10,219 nucleotides of DNA, taken from the NCBI GenBank assembly GCA_049585195.1, contig JBAUZG010000140.1:1-10219 (forward strand), in the 5' to 3' direction. Source of the stretch: KBS-96 sp049585195. Its GTDB lineage: Bacteria; Acidobacteriota; Terriglobia; Bryobacterales; Bryobacteraceae. The translations under genes and the position numbers were made by a program. Under the pieces are notes generated by a model. The model had not been told where the DNA came from, did not search any database, and saw only the letters and a list, made by a program, of their open reading frames with translations. Below, in pieces: positions 1 through 7,420 of this stretch. Position 1 is the first letter of the stretch, and the number at the start of each line of letters is the position of its first letter.

Positions 1-576
1 GACTGGCTTGACACGAGCCCCGGCGAGACTCATATCGACGATTAGCTCGGCGTCCCAACAGGTTCGATTCTCGAGATTGAAGCCGTCGGTACGCTCGAAC
101 GTCGAACGCCGGAAGAACGTACCTTGCTGGAAGATGTTGCAGGCCCCAATTGTGTATCGCCGGAGATTCACCGTATCAGAAACTCTCGATCGTCTGGATC
201 GGCGGCCTTGGGAGTCGATGATCGCGATGGCACCTAGCAGCACATCTACTTCATGGTTTCGCTCGAAGAAATTGGTGACCCATTCGAGCGCGCCGGGCGC
301 GAGCCGGTCGTCGGCGTTGATGTAGCCAAGAAAGTCGCAGTCACTGCACTTTGCGAATCCTTTGTTCAGTCCGTCCGCCGGACCTTGGTCGGATTTACAG
401 ATGATGAGATCGATATCCGCAGAGCGTTTTTCGAGAAGCTCGCGCGATCCATCTGTACTGCCGGCATCCACAATCACGTATTTCAGATTGTTGCGGACTG
501 GAGTTTTGACGACTGAGTCGATTGCGGCATGTAGGAAAGATACCTGATTGAAGCTTATGGTTACGATCCCAATCAT
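1..576 (-). CDS. Family 2 glycosyltransferase, N-terminal part (runs off window)
   Basis: Translating the minus strand from the ATG at 576 gives 192 codons open to the window edge. The start is classic GT-A fold family 2: a beta strand MIGIVTISFNQ, then VIVDAGSTDGS (residues 34-44) for nucleotide-sugar binding, DQGPADGLNKG (63-73), and a DXD-like metal-binding stretch YINADD (85-90). Later QGTFFRR (151-157) and WDAEL (174-178) match the acceptor-side region of this family. It should transfer a sugar from a nucleotide donor to the growing lipid-linked repeat unit on the cytoplasmic face of the inner membrane. The start is set by an in-frame stop at 592-594 and by the domain beginning at residue 2; no Shine-Dalgarno is evident. 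It begins 10 bp after the Wzy-like gene, so it is probably co-transcribed. Donor and linkage cannot be read from sequence. The C-terminus lies outside the window. Confidence 0.93.
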   Translation of the reverse strand, partial: MIGIVTISFNQVSFLHAAIDSVVKTPVRNNLKYVIVDAGSTDGSRELLEKRSADIDLIICKSDQGPADGLNKGFAKCSDCDFLGYINADDRLAPGALEWVTNFFERNHEVDVLLGAIAIIDSQGRRSRRSRVSDTVNLRRYTIGACNIFQQGTFFRRSTFERTDGFNLENRTCWDAELIVDMSLAGARVKPV

Positions 577-586
577 AGAGTGGAAA

Positions 587-1909
587 TTAAACTACAGGCC
601 TGAGACCACGGAGGCGGTTTACTATTTGGAGCCTGGGATATCTCAGATTCCAGGAATGCTGACTAGCGGGCTCTTTGGATCGATAGTAGGAATGCACTAT
701 TATGACTGCGCCGAAGAGAACGGCGTTACTGGTGCGGTGAACACCGCCGAACGGACTCATCAAGAGATCCCAACCACACAATAGGATGGCTGTGAGCAAG
801 ACCGGATCGACTGAAGTTAAGTTTTGTTCGGAAGTAAGCGCTCGAAGGCCAAGTACCGCCCACGCGAGCATGATCACGAAAAGTACTGGTCCGAGCGCTC
901 CGCCTTCAAACCAGGTCTGGAGGATCTCCGAGTGACCCTTGAATGTTGTAAACATAGACTCGCCGTTTCTATAACCTCGTTTGTCCACGGTGCTTTGCGC
1001 AAGCTCGTCAATCAGGTCACTTGATGAATAGTCTGAACCATAGCCCACTAAGGGAGACCTGAGGCACGCCTTAAAAACTACCTTGATTTCGGATAGGCGG
1101 CCCATCGAGGACTCCCGCTGGCGGTCAACATCCTTCGAAGAGACAAAGTGCCAAGTAAGGCTAAGGGCGGCGAAAACAAGCCCGACAATAGTAACAATCT
1201 GTAGAACGCCGGCATTCTTGACGTACTTTGCAGAAGCTCCCACCAAGTAGATGACTCCCGCGAGGACCGCGACTGCGGCTGCATTCCTGCAATCCAGGAT
1301 CAGGTTCAGAACGCCAGTTGCGATCAGTAAGCCTGCGCCAGCGATTCGGGGAAGACGCTTGGCGAGAAAAGCCATGACGAAATCAATCTGAGCGGCGCCT
1401 GAGAACTTCCACATGGCGCTGTCAGGGTCTAGATAGCCAAAGATGCAAGTTGATAACGCAAACCCAACAAGCAGCCAGTCGAATCGCTTCGGTTTTCGCG
1501 ACAGCAGGTGCGCTACAGCCAATAGGTCGGTAAATTGAAAAATGAGGCGCGCGGATGTTTTTAGCATCTGCTCCGTTTCAGTTCCTGCAACCAGATCGCT
1601 TACGAGGTAGCCGAAATACATTACAGGCATCGCAATAACCAGGGCCTGGAGTCCAAGCTGCCGTATTACGCGCGTGAGCCTCCCCGTGATGAGAAGGCCT
1701 ATGCAGAGGGGCACGCCCAACATTTCACCTATGTAGATCGGGCTGTCGTGATGGACCGGGACGCCGAAGGCGAACCCGATAAAGACGGAAATCAGGACGT
1801 CCTGCCAAGTCAAAAGGTTTCGAAGGGACATGGGCTGCGTCGCTTGCGGTCGTGATAGACGTGTCTTAAGAGGTGAAGTTGAGCCTTTGGCGCGCACTGA
1901 AGCGTTCAT
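587..1909 (-). CDS. O-antigen/exopolysaccharide polymerase, Wzy/O-antigen ligase family
   Basis: A 440-residue polytopic membrane protein with roughly ten or more hydrophobic segments (about 35-50, 60-76, 86-106, 120-135, 144-160, 190-225, 234-254, 340-357, 368-384, 393-408). A long hydrophilic loop at about 255-335 ends in GHSEILQTWFEGGALG (325-340), the H...E.G..G signature of Wzy_C/O-antigen ligase proteins. Length and topology fit. It would join flipped repeat units at the periplasmic face of the inner membrane. Position between the flippase and a glycosyltransferase favours polymerase over ligase, but the fold does not separate the two. It begins 12 bp after the flippase stop and ends 10 bp before the glycosyltransferase. 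No Shine-Dalgarno precedes the ATG at 1909, and Met27 (1829-1831) just before the first hydrophobic segment is an alternative start. Confidence 0.87.
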   Translation of the reverse strand: MNASVRAKGSTSPLKTRLSRPQATQPMSLRNLLTWQDVLISVFIGFAFGVPVHHDSPIYIGEMLGVPLCIGLLITGRLTRVIRQLGLQALVIAMPVMYFGYLVSDLVAGTETEQMLKTSARLIFQFTDLLAVAHLLSRKPKRFDWLLVGFALSTCIFGYLDPDSAMWKFSGAAQIDFVMAFLAKRLPRIAGAGLLIATGVLNLILDCRNAAAVAVLAGVIYLVGASAKYVKNAGVLQIVTIVGLVFAALSLTWHFVSSKDVDRQRESSMGRLSEIKVVFKACLRSPLVGYGSDYSSSDLIDELAQSTVDKRGYRNGESMFTTFKGHSEILQTWFEGGALGPVLFVIMLAWAVLGLRALTSEQNLTSVDPVLLTAILLCGWDLLMSPFGGVHRTSNAVLFGAVIIVHSYYRSKEPASQHSWNLRYPRLQIVNRLRGLRPVV

Positions 1910-1921
1910 TGTATTGAGGAT

Positions 1922-3319
1922 TTAGAGCGAAGTAGCGGAAGCTACACCATCGACGTGGTTCGGTGCGCGGGCCGCTCGCTTTTCGCGCCAGATTAGGAAT
2001 CCTGCGGATAGGGCAACTGCGACGGCACAAGCAGATGTGGCGCCGCTCGCGGACAAGTTTCCTGAAAACGAGATCAAGCCGCCAACGATAGCGAAGTTCA
2101 CGCAACACTGGATCAGGAAGTGCAGAAAGATATCGCGAGCGCGTCCGCGTCCGATCAGTACGTAGTATGCCGGCGTCGCAAAAAGGCTGAGGTAGTTAGC
2201 CAGGACCATGATGCGAACGGCGGTGGTAATCTCCGGAACAAATCGGGAGCCAAGCCAGAGCTTTAGCGGTGTACCGATCACCAACAGTGCCACTATGACC
2301 GGAACAGACATTACGATTACCGGCCTTGTGCTTTTTCTGACGAGATCGGATATCTTTCTCTGTGCATCCTGAGTCGGAAGGGCGCAGAGCCGGCTTACTT
2401 CGGTCGAGAGTGCCTTGTGTCCGACTTCGACTAGGCTTCGCAGTCTGCCTGCGGCGTTCATGCCAATGTCATAAATGGGGACAATCGAAAGGCTGCCGTA
2501 CCGCGCCAATAATGTCCGGTTTACAGGACTGATGAGCATATTGAGCATGGAGCTTCCGAGCATCCAACTGCCAAACGACAGCAGCGCTTTTGCCCGACTG
2601 AGGCTAATGGCCTTCAGCGAATAAAGCGGCGCTCCAGAGATCCGCCTTGCAAGTATGTTGCTCAAGAGATGTGTTGACGCGTAGGCAGCGGTTGTTGCGA
2701 TCAGCAAGCTCCAGACGTTGGCGTGCCGGAGCAGTAGCGGGATGGAGATAACCAATGTTAGTGATTGCGAGCAAAGGTTGCATGCGTTGCAAAGGTCGAT
2801 TCGCCCCAGCCCATTTAGGACGTTGTTTGACAAATCGGTCAAGAACAAATAGACGGACAGGCAGGCAATAAACGGCAGAATCGCAAGAGAAGTAGCGACT
2901 TCCGGGCCGCGCACGCCCAGCAGATGGACAACGAAGGGCCGGAGCGCGGTAACGAGTGCGACCAAGAGCGCGCCGGAGATGGAGATCATTGCCGATGCGG
3001 TGCTTACGCATTCCTTAATTCCGAGAAAATTTCCCCTGGCATTTTCCTCGGCAATCTGTTTTGCTACTGCTTGAGACAGGCCAAGATTGCCGAGCTGCGA
3101 AAAGGCGATCACGCTGGACAAGACTAGCCATAGTCCGTATGTTCTATAGCCCAAGAAGTGCAGGTACAGCGGATACGAACTGGCGGCAACACCGGCAGCG
3201 ATAACAGAAAGCCCAACCGACCGGACCATATTCTGCCTCAGCCTGGAACCAAACAAAGTCTGGCGGGCTCGAGTCCAGAGGGTGGGCGGCTCGGCTAGTT
3301 TTTGAGCGGCAGTCGCCAT
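1922..3319 (-). CDS. Polysaccharide flippase, Wzx/MOP superfamily
   Basis: A 465-residue integral membrane protein with the pattern of Wzx-type flippases. It has a short basic cytoplasmic N-terminus (RLRQNMVRS, 26-34), a first helix ending in FLGYRTYGLWLVLSSVIAFSQLGNLGL (about 55-81, the most conserved stretch in the family, quoted here as a region), and about 12 to 14 hydrophobic segments. A second typical element, GSWMLGSSMLNMLISPVNRTLL, lies at about 250-271, at the start of the C-terminal half. It should move undecaprenyl-pyrophosphate-linked repeat units from the cytoplasmic to the periplasmic face. It starts 14 bp after the tyrosine-kinase gene and stops 12 bp before the polymerase gene. 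The Shine-Dalgarno is weak, so translational coupling is plausible. Substrate cannot be inferred. The basic C-terminal tail (about 445-465) looks cytoplasmic. Confidence 0.9.
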   Translation of the reverse strand: MATAAQKLAEPPTLWTRARQTLFGSRLRQNMVRSVGLSVIAAGVAASSYPLYLHFLGYRTYGLWLVLSSVIAFSQLGNLGLSQAVAKQIAEENARGNFLGIKECVSTASAMISISGALLVALVTALRPFVVHLLGVRGPEVATSLAILPFIACLSVYLFLTDLSNNVLNGLGRIDLCNACNLCSQSLTLVISIPLLLRHANVWSLLIATTAAYASTHLLSNILARRISGAPLYSLKAISLSRAKALLSFGSWMLGSSMLNMLISPVNRTLLARYGSLSIVPIYDIGMNAAGRLRSLVEVGHKALSTEVSRLCALPTQDAQRKISDLVRKSTRPVIVMSVPVIVALLVIGTPLKLWLGSRFVPEITTAVRIMVLANYLSLFATPAYYVLIGRGRARDIFLHFLIQCCVNFAIVGGLISFSGNLSASGATSACAVAVALSAGFLIWREKRAARAPNHVDGVASATSL

Positions 3320-3333
3320 GGTAGTCGGCGAAA

Positions 3334-5556
3334 TTAACTCGCGGCGCTTTCCGTGTAGTACTTGCTGTAGCCGTAGCTGTATTGGTAGTAGTAATAGCCG
3401 CCGGTGTTGTCCTTTGAGGCTCGATTCAGCACCAGGCCGAGAATGTTGGCGCGGAGCTGACGAAGCGTTTGGACGACGGCTGCGATTGCTTTTCGGTCGG
3501 TCTCGCCCGCAAGAGCCACAACCACGACGCCGTCGGCGGTGATTGCCAACTGCATCAGTTCGGCAAAACCCAGCAGCGGCGGAGCGTCGATGATGATGAG
3601 ATCGTACTCTCGCGACGCCTCTTCGAGAACGTCGGCGACGCCCGGTCCTACGAGGTCGGCGGCGCGGCGAGAAGGCGGCCCGGAGGGCAGGAAATCGAGA
3701 TTTGGATTCTGGGCGATTTCTGCTAGGGCTTCACGCCAGGTGCAGTCGCCGGTGAGGACGTTCGAAAGGCCGGTGGTCCTCGAAAGACCAAGCTTGCGAT
3801 GGAGCGTCGGGCGGCGCAGGTCGGCGTCGATTAGAAGCGTCTTCTTGCCCTGCGCGGCGTGGGATAGCGCAAAATGGAGCGCGGTGGTTGTCTTGCCTTC
3901 TCCTGGCGTTGCGCTTGTGAAAAGGATGGAGCGGAGGTGGCGGTCGAAGTCGGCGAGGAGAATCGAGTTGCGCACCATTCGAATCGCTTCTTCATACCCG
4001 GAGAGCGCCCGTTCTTTCAAAGCGCCTCCGGCTGCGGAGGTGCTAAGAACTGCTTCGGAGCTAGCCACCGTGTCACCGATGGAGGGCAGCAGAATTTTGG
4101 CGTCTCGAACCAGTGGAATTGTTCCGATAAGGTCGGTTTGGAAAAGGCGGTTCACCAGTTCTGGATCGCGTACCGTGATATCGAGAGTGTCCATTAGGAC
4201 GACGGTGGTAATGCCTAAGAACGCGGCTAGCAGGGCCGCGACTAGAAGGTTCAACAGTTTGTTCGGAAACACCGGGAACGAGGCGGGGCGTGCCTCGTCG
4301 GCAATCGCGATGTTCCGGCTTTCGAATCCGGCGTTGATGCCCGCTTCGCGGATTTTCGTAACCAGCTCTTCGTAGAGCTTCTTGTCGGCGTCGGCTTCGT
4401 CTTTGAGGCGCTGATAATCGAACGATCTGGAATTGATCTGGTCGAATTCGCCCTTCGTCTCGCTGACCGCCTTCTGAAGAATCTGCTCGCGGTTTAACGC
4501 CTGTTGGTAATCCACCTCGATTCGGCGATTGATCTCGGCTCGCACAACTTGGTATTGCATCATCAGTTCATCGAGTTCGGATTTAGCGCGAATGTACTCG
4601 GGGTGATTTGGTCCTTTGCTGGCTCTGACGGCCGCGAAACGCTCTTGCGATTCGTTGATTCTGTCTTGCAACCGTTCTAAATCGGCGCCCTGGCCGGAAA
4701 TTTGGTCGGCCGCGAGGTCGCCGGATTTTGTGGCGTTATAGATAGCTTCTTTCTTGACGCGGTCGGACTGAGCGTTGGTGTATTCGGTATTTAGTTGCAG
4801 CAAACGAGCGGACACGATGCTTGTCTTTTGTTCGGGATTGACCACGTTCAGATCGCGTTCAAACTGGGCCAACGCTTGGCCGGAGCGCTCCATTTTCGCT
4901 TTCAGCTCATCCAACTGCTTCTCCATGAAGTTTGCGGCGCTCGTGGAGGAATCGATCTGAATGCGATAGATGTGCGAGAGGTACGACCGGGCGATTGCAT
5001 TGGCGACGTCGGCAGCTACGTTCCGGTCAGGCGAACGATAGGCAATGCGAATCAGGAAAGTGTTGGGCGGCCGAATTACTTTGAGTCTTTTCAGTGCGGT
5101 AGGCGAGGCTGCTTTGAGCCTTGCCTGAGCAGGAGTCAAGCCTTCTAACTGACCCTCCTTCTCGAGCAATCCAAACTGTCGTGCTACGGGGCGGAGCACG
5201 GCGTCGGACTGGATGAGTTTAACCTGTGTCGCGAGATATTGGTCGGATTCCTGCGCGGAGCCGGGCGACGCTTTCGCGTCGTCGCCGATCACCCCAGTCT
5301 CGCTTTGACCTGTAATGTTGATGGTTGCCGTTCCTTCATAGATGGGCTGCAGCTTGGCGGAAACAATGTATGTCGCCACCATACAGCCGACAACAAACAT
5401 GAGGATCTTCCAGACTTGCCGGCGGACTATCCAAAGGTAATGTCGAAGCGGCACGGCGCCGCTCTCTGGCTCAGCCGGCTGAGGTCCTGAAGTTGTGAGG
5501 GGAAGCGCCGGAGGGTGCTCGTAAGGTATGGGAAATGTTTGTAGTTCGTTTGACAT
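3334..5556 (-). CDS. Polysaccharide co-polymerase fused to tyrosine autokinase (Wzc/GumC-BY-kinase family)
   Basis: A 740-residue protein with full Wzc-type architecture. A proline-rich cytoplasmic start is followed by a Wzz domain with TM1 (about 50-67), a long periplasmic helical and coiled-coil region (about 205-410), then PVFPNK (428-433) and TM2 (about 434-455). The C-terminal BY-kinase has the oligomerisation motif EAIRMVR (523-529), Walker A TPGEGKTTT (550-558), Walker A' LLIDADLRRP (574-583) and Walker B LIIIDAPP (653-660). It ends in a tyrosine cluster with nine Tyr between 721 and 734. In this family, phosphorylation of the cluster in trans controls ring assembly and chain length together with the Wza channel. 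Start ATG at 5556 is supported by a Shine-Dalgarno nine bases upstream. It lies 11 bp after the Wza-like gene and 14 bp before the flippase. All catalytic motifs are intact. Confidence 0.97.
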   Translation of the reverse strand: MSNELQTFPIPYEHPPALPLTTSGPQPAEPESGAVPLRHYLWIVRRQVWKILMFVVGCMVATYIVSAKLQPIYEGTATINITGQSETGVIGDDAKASPGSAQESDQYLATQVKLIQSDAVLRPVARQFGLLEKEGQLEGLTPAQARLKAASPTALKRLKVIRPPNTFLIRIAYRSPDRNVAADVANAIARSYLSHIYRIQIDSSTSAANFMEKQLDELKAKMERSGQALAQFERDLNVVNPEQKTSIVSARLLQLNTEYTNAQSDRVKKEAIYNATKSGDLAADQISGQGADLERLQDRINESQERFAAVRASKGPNHPEYIRAKSELDELMMQYQVVRAEINRRIEVDYQQALNREQILQKAVSETKGEFDQINSRSFDYQRLKDEADADKKLYEELVTKIREAGINAGFESRNIAIADEARPASFPVFPNKLLNLLVAALLAAFLGITTVVLMDTLDITVRDPELVNRLFQTDLIGTIPLVRDAKILLPSIGDTVASSEAVLSTSAAGGALKERALSGYEEAIRMVRNSILLADFDRHLRSILFTSATPGEGKTTTALHFALSHAAQGKKTLLIDADLRRPTLHRKLGLSRTTGLSNVLTGDCTWREALAEIAQNPNLDFLPSGPPSRRAADLVGPGVADVLEEASREYDLIIIDAPPLLGFAELMQLAITADGVVVVALAGETDRKAIAAVVQTLRQLRANILGLVLNRASKDNTGGYYYYQYSYGYSKYYTESAAS

Positions 5557-5565
5557 CGCTGTGGG

Positions 5566-5569
5566 TCCT
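5566..5569 (-). promoter_or_regulatory. Ribosome binding site of the BY-kinase gene
   Basis: AGGA on the minus strand, nine bases before the ATG at 5556. It overlaps the TAG stop codon (5568-5570) of the upstream Wza-like gene. A ribosome finishing that gene would sit on this site, which suggests translational coupling. It also fixes the start of the 740-residue protein. Confidence 0.65.
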
Positions 5570-6542
5570 AACGAGTTGCGTAGATTGCGGCGCTGGTGGC
5601 GGCGCCTCCGAGCATCACCAGGGTGCTGACCGATCCGAACGCGAGCCGCTTGGACTTGCTGTCGGGGATGTAAAGCACATCGTTCGGTTGTAGTGGCACA
5701 TCAGCCGCTTTGCGCTGAAGAATTTTGGCGAGCTCGATCGGGAGCTCCTGCTGTCCGCTGGGGCCCTCTTTGCGGATTACATAGGCGATCTTCGAAGCGA
5801 ACTGATCCAGTCCTTCTGACAGAGCCACTGCCTTTACTACTGTTGCTTCGTCCTGTTGGCGAAACGGATAGGCTCCGGGCTTGTGTACTTGGCCCACAAC
5901 GAAGAAATGTTCCGCTTCGGGAACGCGAACTTCTTCGCCGCCAGTCAGAGGGATGTTCAAGGACTGGTCCTTCCCATCGATCAACGCCCGAGCGGCTATG
6001 CGTTGCGATATTCCCGCGCCCTTTTGGGTAGCCGATAGTCTACGAGTAACGATGATGTCGGGCCCAGCTGTGTCTGTCAATCCTTGGGCTTTGGTGATGG
6101 CGTCTAAGAGAGTTGTTCCTGGGAGGGCCTGGAAGGTGAGGGGGGATTTTACGGCTCCGACTACGCTGATGGGGCGGCTCTTGTATTCGGCTACGGAGAC
6201 GGTTACGACGGGATCGACCAGGATGGCTTCGTTGCTGAAGGCGGTGGCGATGGAGGTTTCGATTTGGCTTGGCAATTGGCCGATCACGGTGATTTTTTGT
6301 TTGAGCATGGGCAGACGGATGGTTCCGTCGGCTCCGACGCGGACGGTGCGGGAGAGCTCTGGGGAATCGTAGACTGTGACCGCCAGGAGATCGTCGACGC
6401 CGACCGGTTGGCTCGGGAGGTTGTAGACCGTTGTGGGAGATTGCTGGTCGGCGTTCATTTGGGGCGGGGGCGCGGGTTGTTGGGCCGTTGCTAGAGTGGC
6501 GGTGACAGTTAGAGACAGAGCGAGAGAAGTGAGACGATGCAT
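5568..6542 (-). CDS. Polysaccharide export outer-membrane protein (Wza family, Poly_export + SLBB)
   Basis: A 324-residue secreted protein. The N-terminal signal peptide (hydrophobic 5-18, cleavage plausible after TATLATA at 20) has no lipobox cysteine, so unlike E. coli Wza it is probably not a lipoprotein. A Poly_export domain follows (about 40-118: VGVDDLLAVTVYDSPELS, then VRVGADGTIRLPML). Two SLBB domains come next: about 123-205 (ISVVGAVKSPLTF) and 212-293 (HFFVVGQVHKPGAYPF), ending in the family motif LQPNDVLYIPDS (284-295). A hydrophobic helix at about 302-321 could be the outer-membrane-spanning segment that forms the pore in the octamer. It should form the periplasmic and outer-membrane channel for the polymer, docking on the adjacent Wzc-like protein. 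It is the first gene of the export cluster; the 241 bp upstream contain repeats and the broken transposase. No Shine-Dalgarno is visible at the ATG at 6542. Confidence 0.95.
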   Translation of the reverse strand: MHRLTSLALSLTVTATLATAQQPAPPPQMNADQQSPTTVYNLPSQPVGVDDLLAVTVYDSPELSRTVRVGADGTIRLPMLKQKITVIGQLPSQIETSIATAFSNEAILVDPVVTVSVAEYKSRPISVVGAVKSPLTFQALPGTTLLDAITKAQGLTDTAGPDIIVTRRLSATQKGAGISQRIAARALIDGKDQSLNIPLTGGEEVRVPEAEHFFVVGQVHKPGAYPFRQQDEATVVKAVALSEGLDQFASKIAYVIRKEGPSGQQELPIELAKILQRKAADVPLQPNDVLYIPDSKSKRLAFGSVSTLVMLGGAATSAAIYATR

Positions 6543-6548
6543 TTGAGT

Positions 6549-6579
6549 TTAGGTAGTTTAGGTGGTTAGGTACGTACGT
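6549..6579 (-). promoter_or_regulatory. Leader repeats and small palindrome upstream of the Wza-like gene
   Basis: On the minus strand, three ACCTAA hexamers (+ strand TTAGGT at 6549-6554, 6558-6563, 6566-6571; start-to-start 9 and 8 bp) stand directly before the start codon. They are preceded by the perfect palindrome ACGTACGT (6572-6579). This is where a 5' untranslated leader or operator would lie, and no standard Shine-Dalgarno is present. The pattern is visible; a regulatory role is inference. Confidence 0.3.
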
Positions 6580-6590
6580 TGGCCGGACTA

Positions 6591-6617
6591 GGTCGCTTAC
6601 GCTTCCGGCTCGGATTC
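6591..6617 (+). repeat. 27-bp direct repeat, left copy (REP-like, transposase-flanking)
   Basis: This stretch is identical over 27 bases to 7287-7313, in the same orientation. It begins GGTCGCTTACGC and ends CGGCTCGGATTC. The two copies bracket the broken Y1 transposase gene. It shares CTT.CG and GGCTCGG with the element at 8397-8421. A partner repeat of the transposase is the likely explanation; target-site duplication is less likely because 27 bp is long for this family, which is not known to duplicate its target. Confidence 0.85.
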
Positions 6618-6772
6618 CAGGTTTCGGGGGTTCGAGGTTTTGGAGATTACGAAGATTCCACGATTTCGGAGTATTGGAGATGTCGGCGATTAGGAATATT
6701 CCACGATTTCGAAGATTGCAGGTTTCGGAGAATCGAGGTTTCGGAGATCAGGAAGATTCCAGGTTTCGGAAG
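6612..6772 (+). repeat. Degenerate ~20-bp direct repeat tract
   Basis: Imperfect copies of a unit close to GAAGATTCCAGGTTTCGGAG occur at about 6612-6627, 6651-6670, 6694-6713, 6711-6730, 6734-6745 and 6752-6771. Spacing is roughly 20 bp or a multiple of it. The tract joins the left 27-bp repeat to the 3' end of the transposase gene; the right repeat also runs into one such unit (7309-7325). No protein is supported: the forward reading frame here is an artefact of the repeat period. It fills the gap where a promoter for the export genes would be expected, but I could not identify a convincing -35/-10 pair. Confidence 0.6.
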
Positions 6773-6783
6773 AAATCGAGATT

Positions 6784-7280
6784 TTACGGTTCAGGGTAGC
6801 GGGCCATGTTATCGCCTTGGCCGTTCAGCACATACTCGATGGCGGCTTTGAGGCTTGTTTCATTCCAGAGGTAGCGCGTGCTTCCGTGATCTGTCCAGTA
6901 GCGGCGGTGCTGAATTCCAGGGCCTTGGCGGCGAAATGCGCGAGTGGCAAAGCCTTGAAGCCGGAAAGCATTCGTTCCGGAGGCGCTTCTCCGTCAATCA
7001 CCGCGTGGACATGGGTAGTCCGGACATGGACGGCATGAGCCATCCATTTGCGGTGCGTGCAGACGGTTAGAATGGCCTGCAACGTGAGCGAGCGCGCCTC
7101 GTTGTCAAGGACCCACGGGGTCTCCTTCAAACGCGATCGCCAATAAGCGTCCCGGCTCGGATCGTGCACCAGCATTGGGCTGCCTGGAATGCAATGCCGA
7201 GAATCGACCCAGCCTTTTTCCGACCCGGGCAGGTGTGTACCGTATGAAGAAAAAGTCAATAGATAAGCCAGTGGAGGCAA
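6784..7280 (-). pseudogene. REP-associated / IS200-like Y1 transposase, split by a one-base frameshift
   Basis: From a TTG at 7280 the frame gives LAYLLTFSSYGTHLPG and the HUH motif THVHAVIDG (HVH at residues 90-92), then SGFKA (106-110). Beyond this it turns to nonsense and stops at 6825. Shifting to the frame that starts at 6951 restores the family: FATRAFRR, HGSTRYLWN, AIEYVLNGQG and MARYPEP, with TAA at 6784-6786. One base appears lost in a run now read as AAA at 6949-6951. The composite is about 165 residues, normal for RAYT proteins. The presumed nucleophilic tyrosine (IEYV, composite residue ~150) lies in the second frame, so the unshifted product would lack it. RAYTs cut and mobilise REP palindromes as single-stranded DNA; the exact 27-bp repeats on both sides fit that. 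The start codon is uncertain. A sequencing error would restore an intact gene. Confidence 0.86.
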
Positions 7281-7286
7281 GGAAAT

Positions 7287-7313
7287 GGTCGCTTACGCTT
7301 CCGGCTCGGATTC
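7287..7313 (+). repeat. 27-bp direct repeat, right copy (REP-like, transposase-flanking)
   Basis: Exact match to 6591-6617, same orientation, ending six bases before the putative TTG start of the transposase. After the identical part the sequence continues with a degraded ATTTCGAGG unit (7316-7324), as on the left side, so the homology extends beyond 27 bp with mismatches. Confidence 0.85.
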
Positions 7314-7360
7314 GAGATTTCGAGGTCTCGTTTTAATCCGCGGCCAATCTTTGGTTTGGT

Positions 7361-7420
7361 TGCCGCCGATAAACGCCGATGGACGCGGATAAGAGTATTT
7401 GTGTTTATTTGTGTTTATTC
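7361..7420 (+). repeat. Decamer-phased intergenic repeat between transposase and fcl
   Basis: Six successive 10-base blocks: TGCCGCCGAT, AAACGCCGAT, GGACGCGGAT, AAGAGTATTT, GTGTTTATTT, GTGTTTATTC. The first three share a GCCGAT/GCGGAT ending, and the last two differ by one base. It lies just beyond the fcl stop codon. Similar motifs recur in intergenic DNA of several bacterial phyla as I remember them. No open frame or intrinsic terminator with a clear hairpin and U-run is visible in the 152-bp gap 7281-7432. Confidence 0.55.

Noticed and set aside
3539..4375. A forward 278-residue open frame opposite the BY-kinase gene
   Set aside because: It is the antisense shadow of a well-conserved kinase with intact Walker motifs; its composition is arginine- and serine-rich with no family resemblance.
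6612..6772. CRISPR array
   Set aside because: Units are imperfect, about 20 bp and largely adjacent, with no uniform unique spacers and no cas genes.
6579..6851. A forward 90-residue open frame across the repeat tract
   Set aside because: The repeat period produces a repetitive Phe/Arg/Gly-rich peptide; there is no recognisable domain, and it overlaps the 3' end of the transposase.
6591..7313. Reading the 27-bp repeats as target-site duplications of an insertion sequence
   Set aside because: Y1/HUH elements are not known to duplicate their targets, the length is unusual, and a related sequence occurs at the gmd-fcl junction, which fits a dispersed REP family better.
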